NCBI RefSeq assembly: GCF_001458395.1
Contig: NZ_CYSR01000021.1
Coordinates: 124,001 to 188,000 of the forward strand
Source of the DNA: Leisingera aquaemixtae
GTDB taxonomy: Bacteria > Pseudomonadota > Alphaproteobacteria > Rhodobacterales > Rhodobacteraceae
Reading direction: 5' to 3'
Length of the DNA: 64,000 nt
Shown here one piece after another: positions 36,170 to 46,109 of this stretch. The notes below the pieces were generated by a model. It searched no databases. It worked only from the letters and a program-made list of their open reading frames with translations, and was not told where the DNA came from. The translations under genes were made by a program, and so were the position numbers. Within the stretch, counting starts at the first letter, position 1. Every line of letters begins with the position of its first letter.

Positions 36170-37369
36170 TCAGGATTTCTCCAAACCCGTCAGCGCAGCG
36201 GCGAATTCTTCCGGATCGAAGGGGGCCAGATCGTCGATCTGCTCACCCACCCCGATGGCGTGGATCGGCAGGCCGAACTTGTCGGCCAGCGCCACCAGAA
36301 CGCCGCCCTTGGCGGTGCCGTCCAGCTTGGTCATCACCAGGCCGGAGACATCGGCCAGCTGCTGGAAGGTGCCGACCTGGCTCAGCGCGTTCTGGCCGGT
36401 GGTGGCGTCCAGCACCAGCAGGGTATTGTGCGGCGCGGTCTCGTCCTTCTTGCGGATCACCCGGACGATCTTGGCCAGCTCCTCCATCAGGTCGGCGCGG
36501 TTCTGCAGCCGGCCTGCGGTGTCGATCATCAAAAGGTCGGCACCGTCCTCCTGCGCCTTGGTCATTGCATCAAACGCCAGCGACGCAGGATCGGAGCCTT
36601 CTGGCGCGGTCAGCACCGGCACGCCGGCCCGGTCGCCCCAGACCTGCAGCTGTTCGACGGCGGCGGCGCGGAAGGTATCGCCCGCGGCAATCACCACCTT
36701 TTTTCCCGCCCCCTTGAACTGGCTGGCCAGCTTGCCGATGGTTGTGGTCTTGCCGGAGCCGTTGACCCCCACGACCAGCACCACCTGCGGGCGCTTGGCA
36801 TAGATCGGCAAGGGCTTTGCGACCGGTTCCATGATGCGCGCGACTTCCTGCGCCAGCAGTTCCTTGATCTCGCGGCTGGAGACCTTCTTGCCCATCCGGC
36901 CCTCGGCCAGGTTGGCGGTCACCCGCAGCGCAGTGTCCACGCCCATGTCAGCGGCGATCAGCAGCTCTTCCAGCTGCTCCAGCATGTCGTCATCCAGCGC
37001 CCGGCGCGGCTCGGCGGCGGCGGTGCCGCGGCCCATCAGACGGCCCAGGAGGCCCGGAGATTTCTTCTCAGGCTCCGGTCCCGCCTGCGGCGCAGGTTCG
37101 CGGGCCGCTGCCGGTTCCGGCGCGGGCGCAGGTTCGGACGCAGGCTCCGGCTCGGCCACGGAGTCAGGCTGCGGAACCGGCGCCGGGGCGGGCTGCTCCG
37201 GCGTCACTGCCGGGGACGCTGCCAGAGACTCAGCCAGCGACTCAGGCAGGGCCTCCGCCGCCTCATCCGCAGCGCTCTCCGCGCCCTCCTCGACAATCGC
37301 ATCGAGCCCCTGCTCGAGCTTGGAGGAGGATTTGAACAGCCGCTCCTTGAGCTTTGAGAAAAACGCCAT
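36170..37369 (-). CDS. ftsY: Signal recognition particle receptor FtsY
   Basis: The 399-aa protein has an acidic Pro/Ala/Glu-rich N-terminal A domain (residues about 25-95), the N domain, and the SRP GTPase G domain: VNGSGKTTTIGKLA (P-loop), DTFRAAAVEQLQVW, DTAGR and TKLDGTAKGG. It docks the signal recognition particle with nascent membrane proteins at the inner membrane. The length is normal for alphaproteobacteria, where the A domain varies. It heads the ftsY-permease-yciB run. Confidence 0.95.
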   Translation of the reverse strand: MAFFSKLKERLFKSSSKLEQGLDAIVEEGAESAADEAAEALPESLAESLAASPAVTPEQPAPAPVPQPDSVAEPEPASEPAPAPEPAAAREPAPQAGPEPEKKSPGLLGRLMGRGTAAAEPRRALDDDMLEQLEELLIAADMGVDTALRVTANLAEGRMGKKVSSREIKELLAQEVARIMEPVAKPLPIYAKRPQVVLVVGVNGSGKTTTIGKLASQFKGAGKKVVIAAGDTFRAAAVEQLQVWGDRAGVPVLTAPEGSDPASLAFDAMTKAQEDGADLLMIDTAGRLQNRADLMEELAKIVRVIRKKDETAPHNTLLVLDATTGQNALSQVGTFQQLADVSGLVMTKLDGTAKGGVLVALADKFGLPIHAIGVGEQIDDLAPFDPEEFAAALTGLEKS

Positions 37370-37446
37370 CTTGGTCTCCGCAAAAGGGTCTGCCCCTCAC
37401 CTAATGCGGATTGGGCCGGAGTGCAAAGCGCAACGCGTCGCGGAGA

Positions 37447-38088
37447 TCAGGAAAATGCCGCCAGAAAGCCCGCTTGCGCCCCCCAGTAAAGCGGCCAGAC
37501 CGCATAAGGCGTGATCCGGCGCAGCGGATGATCTTCCGGCAAGACAAAGGTCTCCGCCGCCAGCACCATGTCCGACAGCATGAAGGCCGCGGCCGCGGCA
37601 AAGACCCAGGTGCCGGACGGCAGCGTCAGCGCCGCCGCCCCCATGCCGAGGATGATCGGGATATAGGCCAGCACCGGCCCTTTCAGCGCCCCGGCGCGCG
37701 GCGCCAGGATCCGCGCCATCACCAGCCCCAGCAGCAGCAGAACCGCCGCGATGATTGCCCCCGGCATCTGCAGCAGCCGCGCCGGATCGCTTGCCTCCTG
37801 CGTCAGGAACAGCACCGCATAGGCCAAATGCCCGGCCGCAAAGGCGCCGACCCCCGCCATGAACGCCCCCTCACCGTCGCGCGACAGGAACAGATCCCCT
37901 AGCGCGCACAGCGCCAGCGAAGCCGCCAGCGGCCAGGGCGCCCCCGCCAGCAGCGCCGCCAGCGCCAGCAAAGCGACCGATGCCGTTTTCAGCACACTGC
38001 GCAGCAAACCGGGCGGCTGCGCTGCCATGGCCAGATAAACCAAAGCGCAGGCCGCAGCCCCTGCCCATAGCATCAGTTCCGCCGCCAT
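37447..38088 (-). CDS. YhhN-family membrane protein (lysoplasmalogenase-like)
   Basis: The 213-aa protein has about eight membrane segments and the YhhN landmarks LGDLFL, FAAGHLAY, and AFMLSDMVLAAETFV with the conserved acidic residues. Family members include lysoplasmalogenases that cleave vinyl ether lysophospholipids; bacterial roles are uncertain. The start at 38088 follows GGAGGCAGGAG. The gene ends shortly before the ftsY start, with a gap of about 80 bp. Confidence 0.85.
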   Translation of the reverse strand: MAAELMLWAGAAACALVYLAMAAQPPGLLRSVLKTASVALLALAALLAGAPWPLAASLALCALGDLFLSRDGEGAFMAGVGAFAAGHLAYAVLFLTQEASDPARLLQMPGAIIAAVLLLLGLVMARILAPRAGALKGPVLAYIPIILGMGAAALTLPSGTWVFAAAAAFMLSDMVLAAETFVLPEDHPLRRITPYAVWPLYWGAQAGFLAAFS

Positions 38089-38220
38089 CTCCTGCCTCCC
38101 CTTTGATTTTCCGCCACTCTGTTCCTGCAGGCCGCGTGCCGTCAAAGGTGACCCAGCGGGAGCCTGCGCAGAAACACGCAACGCTTGGCGCCGGCGCCGG
38201 TCCTGAGGCACAGTGGCCTC

Positions 38221-38616
38221 ATGCGCTCCTTGATGATTCTTCTGCTGGCAGCCCTGCCCGCCCCGCTGGCGGCAGGGGAGCCGCTTGGCGCCGCGGAATT
38301 CGACCGCTACACCCAGGGCCGCACGCTGTTCTATGGCTTTGGCGGCTCCCTCTACGGGGTCGAACGCTACCTGCCGGGCCGCCGCGTGGTCTGGTCCTTC
38401 CTGGACGGCAAATGCCAGGACGGCAGCTGGTACGAGGAAGCGGGCCAGATCTGTTTCGTCTATGACAACCGCGATGATCCGCAGTGCTGGACCTTTGAGC
38501 TCACCCCCGGCGGGCTGACAGCCCGGTTCGAGGATGATCCAGCCGCGACCGAGCTTTATGAGGCCGAAGACATCGGCAACGAGATGCTGTGTTACGGCCC
38601 CGACGTGGGCACCTGA
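38221..38616 (+). CDS. Small exported protein of unknown function
   Basis: The 131-aa protein starts MRSLMILLLAALPAPLAAGE, a signal peptide cleaved near AAG. The mature part has four Cys (C in DGKCQDG, QICFV, PQCWTF, EMLCYG) that could pair, and repeated aromatic residues (FYGFGGSLYGVERYLPGRRV). A short exported family with the same GxxYGVE style is common in roseobacters, but I cannot name a function. It stands alone, between yhhN (divergent) and xseA (convergent). Confidence 0.65.
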   Translation: MRSLMILLLAALPAPLAAGEPLGAAEFDRYTQGRTLFYGFGGSLYGVERYLPGRRVVWSFLDGKCQDGSWYEEAGQICFVYDNRDDPQCWTFELTPGGLTARFEDDPAATELYEAEDIGNEMLCYGPDVGT

Positions 38617-38635
38617 GGCCGCCGGAAATGCACCG

Positions 38636-40132
38636 CTAGAACAGCGATCCCTGGCCGCCGCCCTTTGCCGGCGGGTTCGGTCCAGCCGTCGTCGGCGGCT
38701 CCGCGGTGCCGCCCTCCAGATCCAGCGTGCCATCGGCAAATTCGATCTGCAGGGCACCGGCCTTGGCGGCAGCAGCCCGGGTGGTCAGGATCTCCGCGCC
38801 CGAACGCACCACCGTATAGCCGCGCTCCAGCGTTGCCTTGTAGCTCAGGATTTCCAGCTGCCGCCCGGTGGCGGTCAGGGCCTGCCGCTGGCGGTCGATG
38901 CGCGCGGCCTGCGCCGCATTCAGACGCTGCACCAGCTGCGCAAGCCGGTCCTGCTGCTGCTTCACCTCTCTTTGGATCGGCCGCAGGCTGAGGCGCGAGG
39001 ACAGGTTCTGCAACCGGTTGCGCCGCCCCTCGACCAGCTGGCGCAGGGTGGCCGGGCGCAAGCTGGCCGCGGTTTCGCTCAGATGCACCCGCCGCCGCTG
39101 CACGCCGGAAATCAGCGCGCCGGGCAGCCGGTCGGAAATCCGGTCCAGCCGCTGCCGCGGGGTTTCCAGAAGCGTGTCGGGTTTCGGCAAGGCCCGGGCC
39201 AGATCGTTCAGCCGCTGGCGCCTGAGCTGCACCGCCTGGCCTGCCGCTCGGGTCAGCCGCGCGCCCTGGGTCTCAGTCCAGGCCATCAGCTCCAGCCGCA
39301 CCGGCACCGCCAGCTCCGCCGCCGCGGTTGGGGTCGGCGCCCGGCGGTCGGACACGAAGTCGATGAGCGTGGTGTCCGTCTCATGCCCCACCGCAGAGAT
39401 CAGCGGGATCTGCGAGGCCGCCGCGGCGCGGGCCACGATCTCCTCGTTGAAGCCCCACAGGTCCTCGATCGAGCCGCCGCCGCGGGCAACGATAATCAGA
39501 TCGGGCCGCGGCAGCGCGCCGCCCGGCGTCAGCCGGTTGAAGCCCTCGATGGCGCGGGCCACCTCCGGCGCGCAAGTTTTCCCCTGCACCGCCACCGGCC
39601 AGACCAGCACCTTGCGCGGAAACCGGTCGCGCAGCCGGTGCAGAATATCGCGGATCACCGCACCCGACGGCGAGGTCACCACCCCGATGATCTGCGGCAG
39701 GTAGGGCAGCGGCTTCTTGCGCTCAGGCGCAAACAGGCCTTCCGCCTCCAGCTGCTTCTTGCGCTTTTCCAGCAGCGCCATCAGCGCACCCTGCCCGGCA
39801 ACCGCAACCTCATCCACGTTCATGTTGTACTTGGACTGCGCCCCGAACGCCGTCAGCCGACCGGTGACGACGACCTCCAGCCCTTCCTCCGGCACCACCG
39901 ACAAGCCGCTGATCTGCCCCTTCCACGTCGTGCAAGCCAGCACCGAGCGGTCGTCCTTGATGTCGTAGTACAAATGCCCGGAGCGCGCCTTGAACACCCG
40001 CCCCACTTCGCCGCGCACCCGGATGCGGCCAAAGGTGCCCTCCAGCGTACGCTTCACCTCGCCGGAAATCTCGGAAACGGTGAACTCCGGGGCGTTCTGC
40101 CCAGGCTGAGGATCGTCAAACAGGTCGGACAT
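38636..40132 (-). CDS. xseA: Exodeoxyribonuclease VII large subunit
   Basis: The 498-aa protein has the N-terminal OB fold (EFTVSEISGEVKRTLEGTFGRIRVRGEVG), the catalytic domain with IGVVTSPSGAVIRDILHRLRDRFP, DLIIVARGGGSIEDLWGFNEE and HETDTTLIDFVSDRRAPTPTAAAE, and a long coiled-coil C-terminus. With XseB it degrades single-stranded DNA in repair. The start at MSDLFDDP is placed by the family N-terminus; sequence upstream overlaps purD antisense. xseB is not in the window. Divergent from purD. Confidence 0.94.
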   Translation of the reverse strand: MSDLFDDPQPGQNAPEFTVSEISGEVKRTLEGTFGRIRVRGEVGRVFKARSGHLYYDIKDDRSVLACTTWKGQISGLSVVPEEGLEVVVTGRLTAFGAQSKYNMNVDEVAVAGQGALMALLEKRKKQLEAEGLFAPERKKPLPYLPQIIGVVTSPSGAVIRDILHRLRDRFPRKVLVWPVAVQGKTCAPEVARAIEGFNRLTPGGALPRPDLIIVARGGGSIEDLWGFNEEIVARAAAASQIPLISAVGHETDTTLIDFVSDRRAPTPTAAAELAVPVRLELMAWTETQGARLTRAAGQAVQLRRQRLNDLARALPKPDTLLETPRQRLDRISDRLPGALISGVQRRRVHLSETAASLRPATLRQLVEGRRNRLQNLSSRLSLRPIQREVKQQQDRLAQLVQRLNAAQAARIDRQRQALTATGRQLEILSYKATLERGYTVVRSGAEILTTRAAAAKAGALQIEFADGTLDLEGGTAEPPTTAGPNPPAKGGGQGSLF

Positions 40133-40268
40133 CGGGGGCTGCTCTCCTGCGGCTTTAGGCCGGTCTTGTTTTGAAGTCGCGCGCAGCATAGAACGCGCCG
40201 CAAGCAAGGCAAGCCCCGGGAGGCCACCCGGGACGCCACAGGGCTCAGGCAGATCGGAGAATGCGCCA

Positions 40269-41534
40269 ATGAACATCCTTATCCTCGGCAGCGGCGGGCG
40301 TGAACATGCACTGGCCTGGGCAGTGATGCAGAACCCCAAATGCGACAAGCTGATCGTGGCGCCGGGCAACGCGGGCATCGCACAGATCGCCGATTGCGCC
40401 ACTTTCGACATCGAGGACGGCGGCACCGTGGCCGCCTTTGCCGAGGAAAACGCCATCGACTTCGTGATCGTCGGCCCCGAGGCGCCGCTGGCCGCGGGCG
40501 TTGCCGACCGGCTGCGCGAGGCAGGCCTCCTGGTGTTCGGCCCCTCCGAGGCCGCCGCCCGGCTGGAAGCCTCCAAGAGCTTCACCAAGGAAATCTGCGA
40601 CGCGGCAAACGCCCCCACCGCGGGCTACGGCCATTTCACCGATGCAGACGCCGCCAAGGCCCATGTGCGCCAGCACGGCGTTCCCACCGTGGTCAAGGCT
40701 GACGGTCTGGCCGCAGGCAAAGGCGTGATCATCGCGATGACCGAGGACGAGGCCATGGCGGCCATCGACGACATGTTCGGCGGTGTCTTTGGCGGCGCCG
40801 GCGCCGAGGTGGTGATCGAGGAGTTCATGGAAGGCGAGGAAGCCTCCCTGTTCGTGCTGGTGGACGGCGAGGACGTTCTGGCGATCGGCTCCGCCCAGGA
40901 CCACAAGCGCGTCGGCGAAGGCGACACCGGCCTTAACACCGGCGGCATGGGCGCCTACTCCCCCGCGCCGGTGCTGTCGGCAGAGGTCGAGGCAAAGGCG
41001 ATGGAAGAGATCGTCAAGCCCACCATGAAGGTGATGGCGGAACGCGGCATGCCCTATCAGGGCGTGCTATATGCCGGCCTGATGATCAAGGACGGTTTGC
41101 CGCGGCTGGTGGAATACAACGTCCGCTTCGGCGATCCGGAATGCCAGGTGCTGATGATGCGCCTCGGCGCCCAAGCGCTGGACCTGATGCACGCCGCGGC
41201 TGAGGGCCGCCTGGGCGAGGCGCAGGTGAACTGGGCCGACGATCACGCAATCACCGTAGTGATGGCGGCAGAGGGCTACCCGGGGTCTTACGAGAAATTC
41301 TCCGAAATCAAGGGCCTGGACGCGCTGCCCGAGGACAGCAGCAATATGGTGTTCCATGCGGGCACCCAGGAACAGGACGGCAAGGTGCTGGCCGTCGGCG
41401 GCCGGGTGCTGAACGTGACCGCCCGCGGCGGCTCCCTGCAGGAGGCCCGCGACCGCGCCTATGCGATGGTGGACGGGGTTGAGTGGCCGCAGGGCTTCTT
41501 CCGCCGCGACATCGGCTGGCGCGCGCTGAAGTAA
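40269..41534 (+). CDS. purD: Phosphoribosylamine-glycine ligase
   Basis: The 421-aa ATP-grasp enzyme starts MNILILGSGGREHALAWA and has PTVVKADGLAAGKGVI, the EEFMEGEEASLFVL segment, and RFGDPECQVLMMRL. It joins glycine to 5-phosphoribosylamine, the second step of purine synthesis. The length is standard and no fusion is present. It is divergent from xseA, and the 725-bp spacer follows. Confidence 0.96.
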   Translation: MNILILGSGGREHALAWAVMQNPKCDKLIVAPGNAGIAQIADCATFDIEDGGTVAAFAEENAIDFVIVGPEAPLAAGVADRLREAGLLVFGPSEAAARLEASKSFTKEICDAANAPTAGYGHFTDADAAKAHVRQHGVPTVVKADGLAAGKGVIIAMTEDEAMAAIDDMFGGVFGGAGAEVVIEEFMEGEEASLFVLVDGEDVLAIGSAQDHKRVGEGDTGLNTGGMGAYSPAPVLSAEVEAKAMEEIVKPTMKVMAERGMPYQGVLYAGLMIKDGLPRLVEYNVRFGDPECQVLMMRLGAQALDLMHAAAEGRLGEAQVNWADDHAITVVMAAEGYPGSYEKFSEIKGLDALPEDSSNMVFHAGTQEQDGKVLAVGGRVLNVTARGGSLQEARDRAYAMVDGVEWPQGFFRRDIGWRALK

Positions 41535-42260
41535 CACGGCAGGCAGGCAGGCAGGGGCTCCCGCCTGCTCCCGGTCAATCACAGATTGCCCGTCTCAGTT
41601 GGGCGTGGCCGGGCGCTGCCGCGCCCGGCGGCGGCATCCGGCGGCAAGTGCCGCACCCGATTACGCCACTTGGCGCCGCAGCCTGGAAGACAGGGTGCAG
41701 CCGCACCCTGCGCTGGCACCCTGGGTCCGCACCCGCCGCCCGGTACGCCGCGCCGGAACCGGGGCGCTTTGCCCGCCGCGCCAAGCGGCAGTCTTCGGGC
41801 AACGGAACGGCGTCTGGCCCTGCCCGCTCTGGCACGTCGGCGCAGCTGCTGAACCGGCCCGCCCTGCCGGGAAGAGACGGTGAGCGCACGCTGGGAGCAC
41901 CCTTCAGGTTTTTCCATCGTTTCAATAAGTTCTGAGAAAAAACTCGCGCAGGTCCGCCTGCGCGGGCGGGTGCGGACCCGTCCGCGCCCGCCTGTGTTCC
42001 GTTTGCCCGTCTGTGTACTGTCCGCCCGCCAGTGTACCGTCTGAAGGCAGTGCCCCGCGGCCGCAATCCCGGACAGCCGGAGACCGCGCCAGCGGCGCGC
42101 CTCTGCCTGCCCTTGTGCTCCTGACTTCAAAACCAAAGCTCCGGCAGGCCTGTCAGCCCCCGACAGGCCCGCCCAGGCCGCTGCCGGATCAATACGGCAC
42201 GCTGCTTTCAGTCTGCCCGCCGGGCAGCGCGGTCAAAAGCCTGCAGCCGGCACCGCGGCC
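41535..42260. other. GC-rich convergent spacer with perfect stem-loops
   Basis: The 726 bp between the end of purD and the end of the DUF1217 gene hold no supported gene. Open frames in several phases exist (for example 185 codons at 41579-42136, minus) but have biased Arg/Gly-rich composition and no family features. Hairpins include 41691-41710 (8-bp stem, loop AGCC) and 41945-41964 (8-bp stem, loop TCCG). It may hold terminators for both flanks or a structured RNA. Confidence 0.45.
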
Positions 42261-43985
42261 CTAGAACGTGTTCAGATCGCTCAGCAGCAGGAACCGCTTG
42301 CGGAACTGATCCAGCATCTCCGGCTCCAGGAAATCGGCCGGGTGGGTGGTGCCAAAGGCGGAAAAGGCGCGGTCCTTCATCTCCACCAACTGGCGATCAA
42401 TATCCAGCTGCGCAATACCGGACGGCAGGCCCAGCGCAGTCTCGAAAACAGTGCGCAGCGGCGGCGACCCGATGATATTGTACCAGTGGGCGTTCTCGCT
42501 GCCGCCCTCATCTACAACATCTTGCAGCTCGCGCTCCAGCGCCAGCGCCAGCCGCATGTTCGGATCCGAGTTGCCGATCTCGATTTCGAACTGGCGGGTG
42601 GTGTAAAGCTCGGCAAGTTCCTCGGCAAACCCTTCCGGATACTCCCGGCTGGTCTCCCCCGCGTTGAAGGAGAAGGCCTGTGTCATGGCCTTCAATCCGG
42701 TATCATAGTGCGTGTTGGCGTAGGACGTTCTGGAGGAGAGGTCGGACTCAAACGCCTTCAGCACGGTATCGAAATCAGTGCTTCGCTTGCTTTGGCCGAA
42801 CAGGTCCAGCGTGGCCTCGAACAGGCTCAGGTCAAAAACCAGTTCCCGCGGGTTGGTGAAGGTGCCCAGCTTATCGGTAATCTCATCCGCGAACACCTGC
42901 ATCTTGCTGACAGGCTCGGGCCATTGGTTCTGGAAGGCATCGGCAAAGTCGTAAAAGGCCAGATTTTCCGGCTGGTTCACGAAGGAGTTCGGGTCGGACA
43001 GGTCGGATTCCAGAACCTGTCTCAGATAGGTCTCCCCCCGGTCGCTCAGGTTGAAAGTGTCCAGCGCATGCGCCAGCAGCTGCGGGTTCGACAGCAGCTC
43101 CTCCGGATCGGTCATCGCGTTGATATCCGGCCAGCCGAAGCCAAAGGCCTCTGACACCGCAAGATAGCGCTTGTCCTCCAGCTGGTTGACGAAGGAGTCG
43201 GGATCGGTGGTATCCGAATTCAGCACCCGCCGCAGGAAATCGGGATAGGTTCTTTCCAGACCGAATGTGTCAATCACGGCCTGCAGCAGATCTTCATCCG
43301 CCAGCAGATCATCCGCGCTGGCCAGGCCGTCAGTGTGCTGGTTGAACTCGCTAACCAGCGCCTCGATGCTGTTTTCATACTCCGGCGCCTGGCCGAAATC
43401 GAACTGCCCGGCAAAGGCCGCATAGCGCGGATCAGACAGCTTGTTGGCAAAGGAATTGGGGTCGTCCAGGTCGGACTCCAGGACTTTCTGCAGAAAGAAC
43501 TGATTGTTTTCCAGCCCCTCCAGCCCGGCATTGCCAAGCGCCTTGCGCAGCAGGGTGCTGTTTGACAGCAGGTCATCCGGCGTGGTGATACCGGCAAATT
43601 CGCTCCCCGCCCTGGCACTGGGCAGCTTGGGTCCGTCGGAGCTGCCAAAGCCAAAGGTTTCCGCCAGCGCCTGGTACCGGCTGTCGTTCAGCCGGTTCAC
43701 GATCGACTTGGGATCGCTCATGTCGGATTCCAGCACCTGCTTGATGAAGGCCCTGTTGTTGATATCCTCATCCAGGCCAAAGGCGCCCAGTGTCACGGTC
43801 AGCAGGTTGTAGTCATCCAGCAGCTGGTCCGCCGACTGAATGCTGGTGATGCGCTGCGTGAAATCCTGCACCGTCCGGTCAAGGACGGGCGATTTCTCGT
43901 AAACCTCCTGCTGCTGGTCCCGGGTCCGCTGCAGGAAGCTCCATCCCGCAATGCCGGTGCCGAACACATATGGCGTAAAGCTCAC
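42261..43985 (-). CDS. DUF1217-repeat protein
   Basis: This 574-aa protein starts MSFTPYVFGTGIAGWSFL and is built of about five repeats ending ...VLESDLDDPNSFANKLSDPRY..., with LESD and DP conserved, at about residues 54-113, 137-194, 221-280, 288-345 and 367-430. A C-terminal domain follows (RQFEIEIGNSDPN). DUF1217 proteins occur near flagellar genes in alphaproteobacteria; no flagellar gene is in this window. Shorter members usually have fewer repeats. Its function is not known; an extracytoplasmic or filament-linked role would be inference. Confidence 0.75.
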   Translation of the reverse strand: MSFTPYVFGTGIAGWSFLQRTRDQQQEVYEKSPVLDRTVQDFTQRITSIQSADQLLDDYNLLTVTLGAFGLDEDINNRAFIKQVLESDMSDPKSIVNRLNDSRYQALAETFGFGSSDGPKLPSARAGSEFAGITTPDDLLSNSTLLRKALGNAGLEGLENNQFFLQKVLESDLDDPNSFANKLSDPRYAAFAGQFDFGQAPEYENSIEALVSEFNQHTDGLASADDLLADEDLLQAVIDTFGLERTYPDFLRRVLNSDTTDPDSFVNQLEDKRYLAVSEAFGFGWPDINAMTDPEELLSNPQLLAHALDTFNLSDRGETYLRQVLESDLSDPNSFVNQPENLAFYDFADAFQNQWPEPVSKMQVFADEITDKLGTFTNPRELVFDLSLFEATLDLFGQSKRSTDFDTVLKAFESDLSSRTSYANTHYDTGLKAMTQAFSFNAGETSREYPEGFAEELAELYTTRQFEIEIGNSDPNMRLALALERELQDVVDEGGSENAHWYNIIGSPPLRTVFETALGLPSGIAQLDIDRQLVEMKDRAFSAFGTTHPADFLEPEMLDQFRKRFLLLSDLNTF

Positions 43986-44169
43986 CCTGCTGTCTCCTGT
44001 AAAACCGTTCCGGGCCGGCGCGCCCGGATCTGCCCATCCGGCACAAGATTACCCGAAGGTGGTGAATAAACTGGAAACGGACCTGGAGACTTTTGAACCG
44101 CGGGCTAACCGCGGGCAGGCAAGCACCCCGCACTGGCCGCAGGAGGCCGCGAGCGCTCCCGCCTGCTCA

Positions 44170-44193
44170 GTCCCATCCCCGCGGGGATGGGAC
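44170..44193. repeat. Perfect 24-bp palindrome
   Basis: GTCCCATCCCCG joined directly to its reverse complement, between the FG-GAP-like gene end and the DUF1217 gene start. As RNA it would form a 12-bp stem with no room for a loop, so it may act as DNA. Function unknown. Confidence 0.55.
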
Positions 44194-44238
44194 CCGCAGT
44201 TGGGCCGGGCGCCGCGCACAGCGCGGCGCGGGCGGCGC

Positions 44239-45083
44239 TCAGCGGCAGGCCAGCGCGTGCCGCAGGCCGGTGTCCGGCCGGAACGGGCCGATGTCCCGGC
44301 TGGCGATGCGGCCCTCCTGCAGCCGTGAGGCGATGATCAGGCGCCAGCCGCCGCTGACCGTCACCAGTTCCGGCCCCTCGCCGCAATCGCGGATGCCGGA
44401 GGTGATGAAATCGTCTCCGATGCGGTGGTTGGTTAGCCCGGGTTTGCTGGCAACCTCGCTCAGCGCACCGTCCCGGAACCGCCAGATGCGCAGGATCTTG
44501 GCCAGATGCGGCCGGTCGATATAGGCGATTTCCGCATGCCCGTCGCCATCCAGATCCGCAGCACCAATAGGGGCGAGCCAGCGGTGGCTCTGGCCGATGT
44601 AGGGCGTCTGTGCAATCAGCTCCAGGCGGCCCGCCCGCAGGCCGTAAACGGCAATCTGCGCCCCCTTGCTGCGGTGGCTGCGGACGGTGATGATTTCCGG
44701 ATGCGCGCCACCGTCGAGATCGGCCAGCAGCGGCGCCAGATCCTCGAACACATGGGCCTCGTCCAAAGTCACGCTGACACCGCAGCGGCCGGGCAACGCC
44801 GGCGACCAGTACCGCAGCGTCTCCGGCTCCAGCGCATCGCCCAGAACCCCGTGCCCGTAGCGGCCGGTCAGGTCCTCATAAGCTGCGGCCCCTTCGCCCA
44901 TCCGGACCAGCGACCCCTCCACCGTGCGCGGGCTGGAAGAGGAACCGGGGCCGCAGTCTTCATCAGCCTGCGCCGCAGACGGCCCGGCCAACGCCAGCCC
45001 CAAACACACCGCCCGCCACGCGCGGCGGGCAGAACCGGGCCGGGCGCGCATCCGCAGACGTTGCGCTGCCGGCCCGTTGATCA

Positions 45084-45084
<1 letters not shown>
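44239..45084 (-). CDS. FG-GAP/VCBS-like beta-propeller protein
   Basis: The 281-aa protein has a signal-like N-terminus (AWRAVCLGLALAGPSAAQA) preceded by an Arg-rich stretch and beta-propeller blades with calcium-type loops: ADLDGGAHPEI and AADLDGDGHAEIAY. Such proteins are usually exported and bind other surface proteins. The start codon shares one base with the ferredoxin stop, so the two genes are cotranscribed; the logic of that pairing is unclear. An internal Met at residue 11 is an alternative start. Confidence 0.75.
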
Positions 45085-45535
<451 letters not shown>

Positions 45536-45573
45536 ACTCTGGAAATTTCTCAACCGCGGAGCCCGTTTGCCTC

Positions 45574-46035
45574 ATGCCAGCCCCCTCTGCAGCCGCCTCT
45601 GCAGCCCCAGCCGCAGGGCCCGCCGCCGCAGCGCCCCCGGCATCGCCCGGCCGCGCCCGGCCCTGGCCGCGCCCGCCCCACTGCCTGCCCGCCGCCCGGC
45701 TGCAGGAGCCGCCGGAAAACGCCCGTGTCACCGTCGCGGGGCTGGTGATCCTGCGCCAGCGCCCGGGCACCGCCAAGGGGGTCATCTTCGTCACCCTCGA
45801 AGATGAGACCGGCGTCGTGAACGTGATCGTCTGGCGCAAGATTTACGAGGCGTTCCGCCGCGCGGTGATCTCCGGGCGGCTGCTGCGCGTCACCGGGCGG
45901 CTGCAGCGGGCGCATTCGGTCACCCATGTGATTGCCGAAACGGTCGAGGACATCTCCCCCATGCTCGACCTCCTGCTGGCGGAGCAGGGCCGCCAGGGCG
46001 ATCCGGCCTTTGCGGACGGCAGCGAACTGAGCTAG
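45574..46035 (+). CDS. OB-fold protein, remnant of DnaE2 C-terminus
   Basis: The 153-aa product has an Ala/Pro-rich start (residues 1-40) then an OB fold matching the tail of error-prone DNA polymerase DnaE2: [36 protein letters not shown], then [10 protein letters not shown]. The polymerase body and the extreme C-terminus of DnaE2 are absent. The promoter region carries a LexA box, as expected for an imuA-imuB-dnaE2 cassette. The simplest reading is an internal deletion that left the SOS promoter joined to a dnaE2 end. It may still be expressed and bind nucleic acid. Confidence 0.7.
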   Translation: MPAPSAAASAAPAAGPAAAAPPASPGRARPWPRPPHCLPAARLQEPPENARVTVAGLVILRQRPGTAKGVIFVTLEDETGVVNVIVWRKIYEAFRRAVISGRLLRVTGRLQRAHSVTHVIAETVEDISPMLDLLLAEQGRQGDPAFADGSELS

Positions 46036-46109
46036 GCTGCCGCCAAAGCAAAAGCGCCCGGCACCGGCAGGGGCGCCGCCCACAGGCACCCTGACAAAGG
46101 CATCCGGGC

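Noticed and set aside
41579-42136. 185-codon minus-strand frame in the spacer after purD
   Set aside because: Extreme Arg/Gly/Ala bias, several competing frames in the same DNA, no motif.
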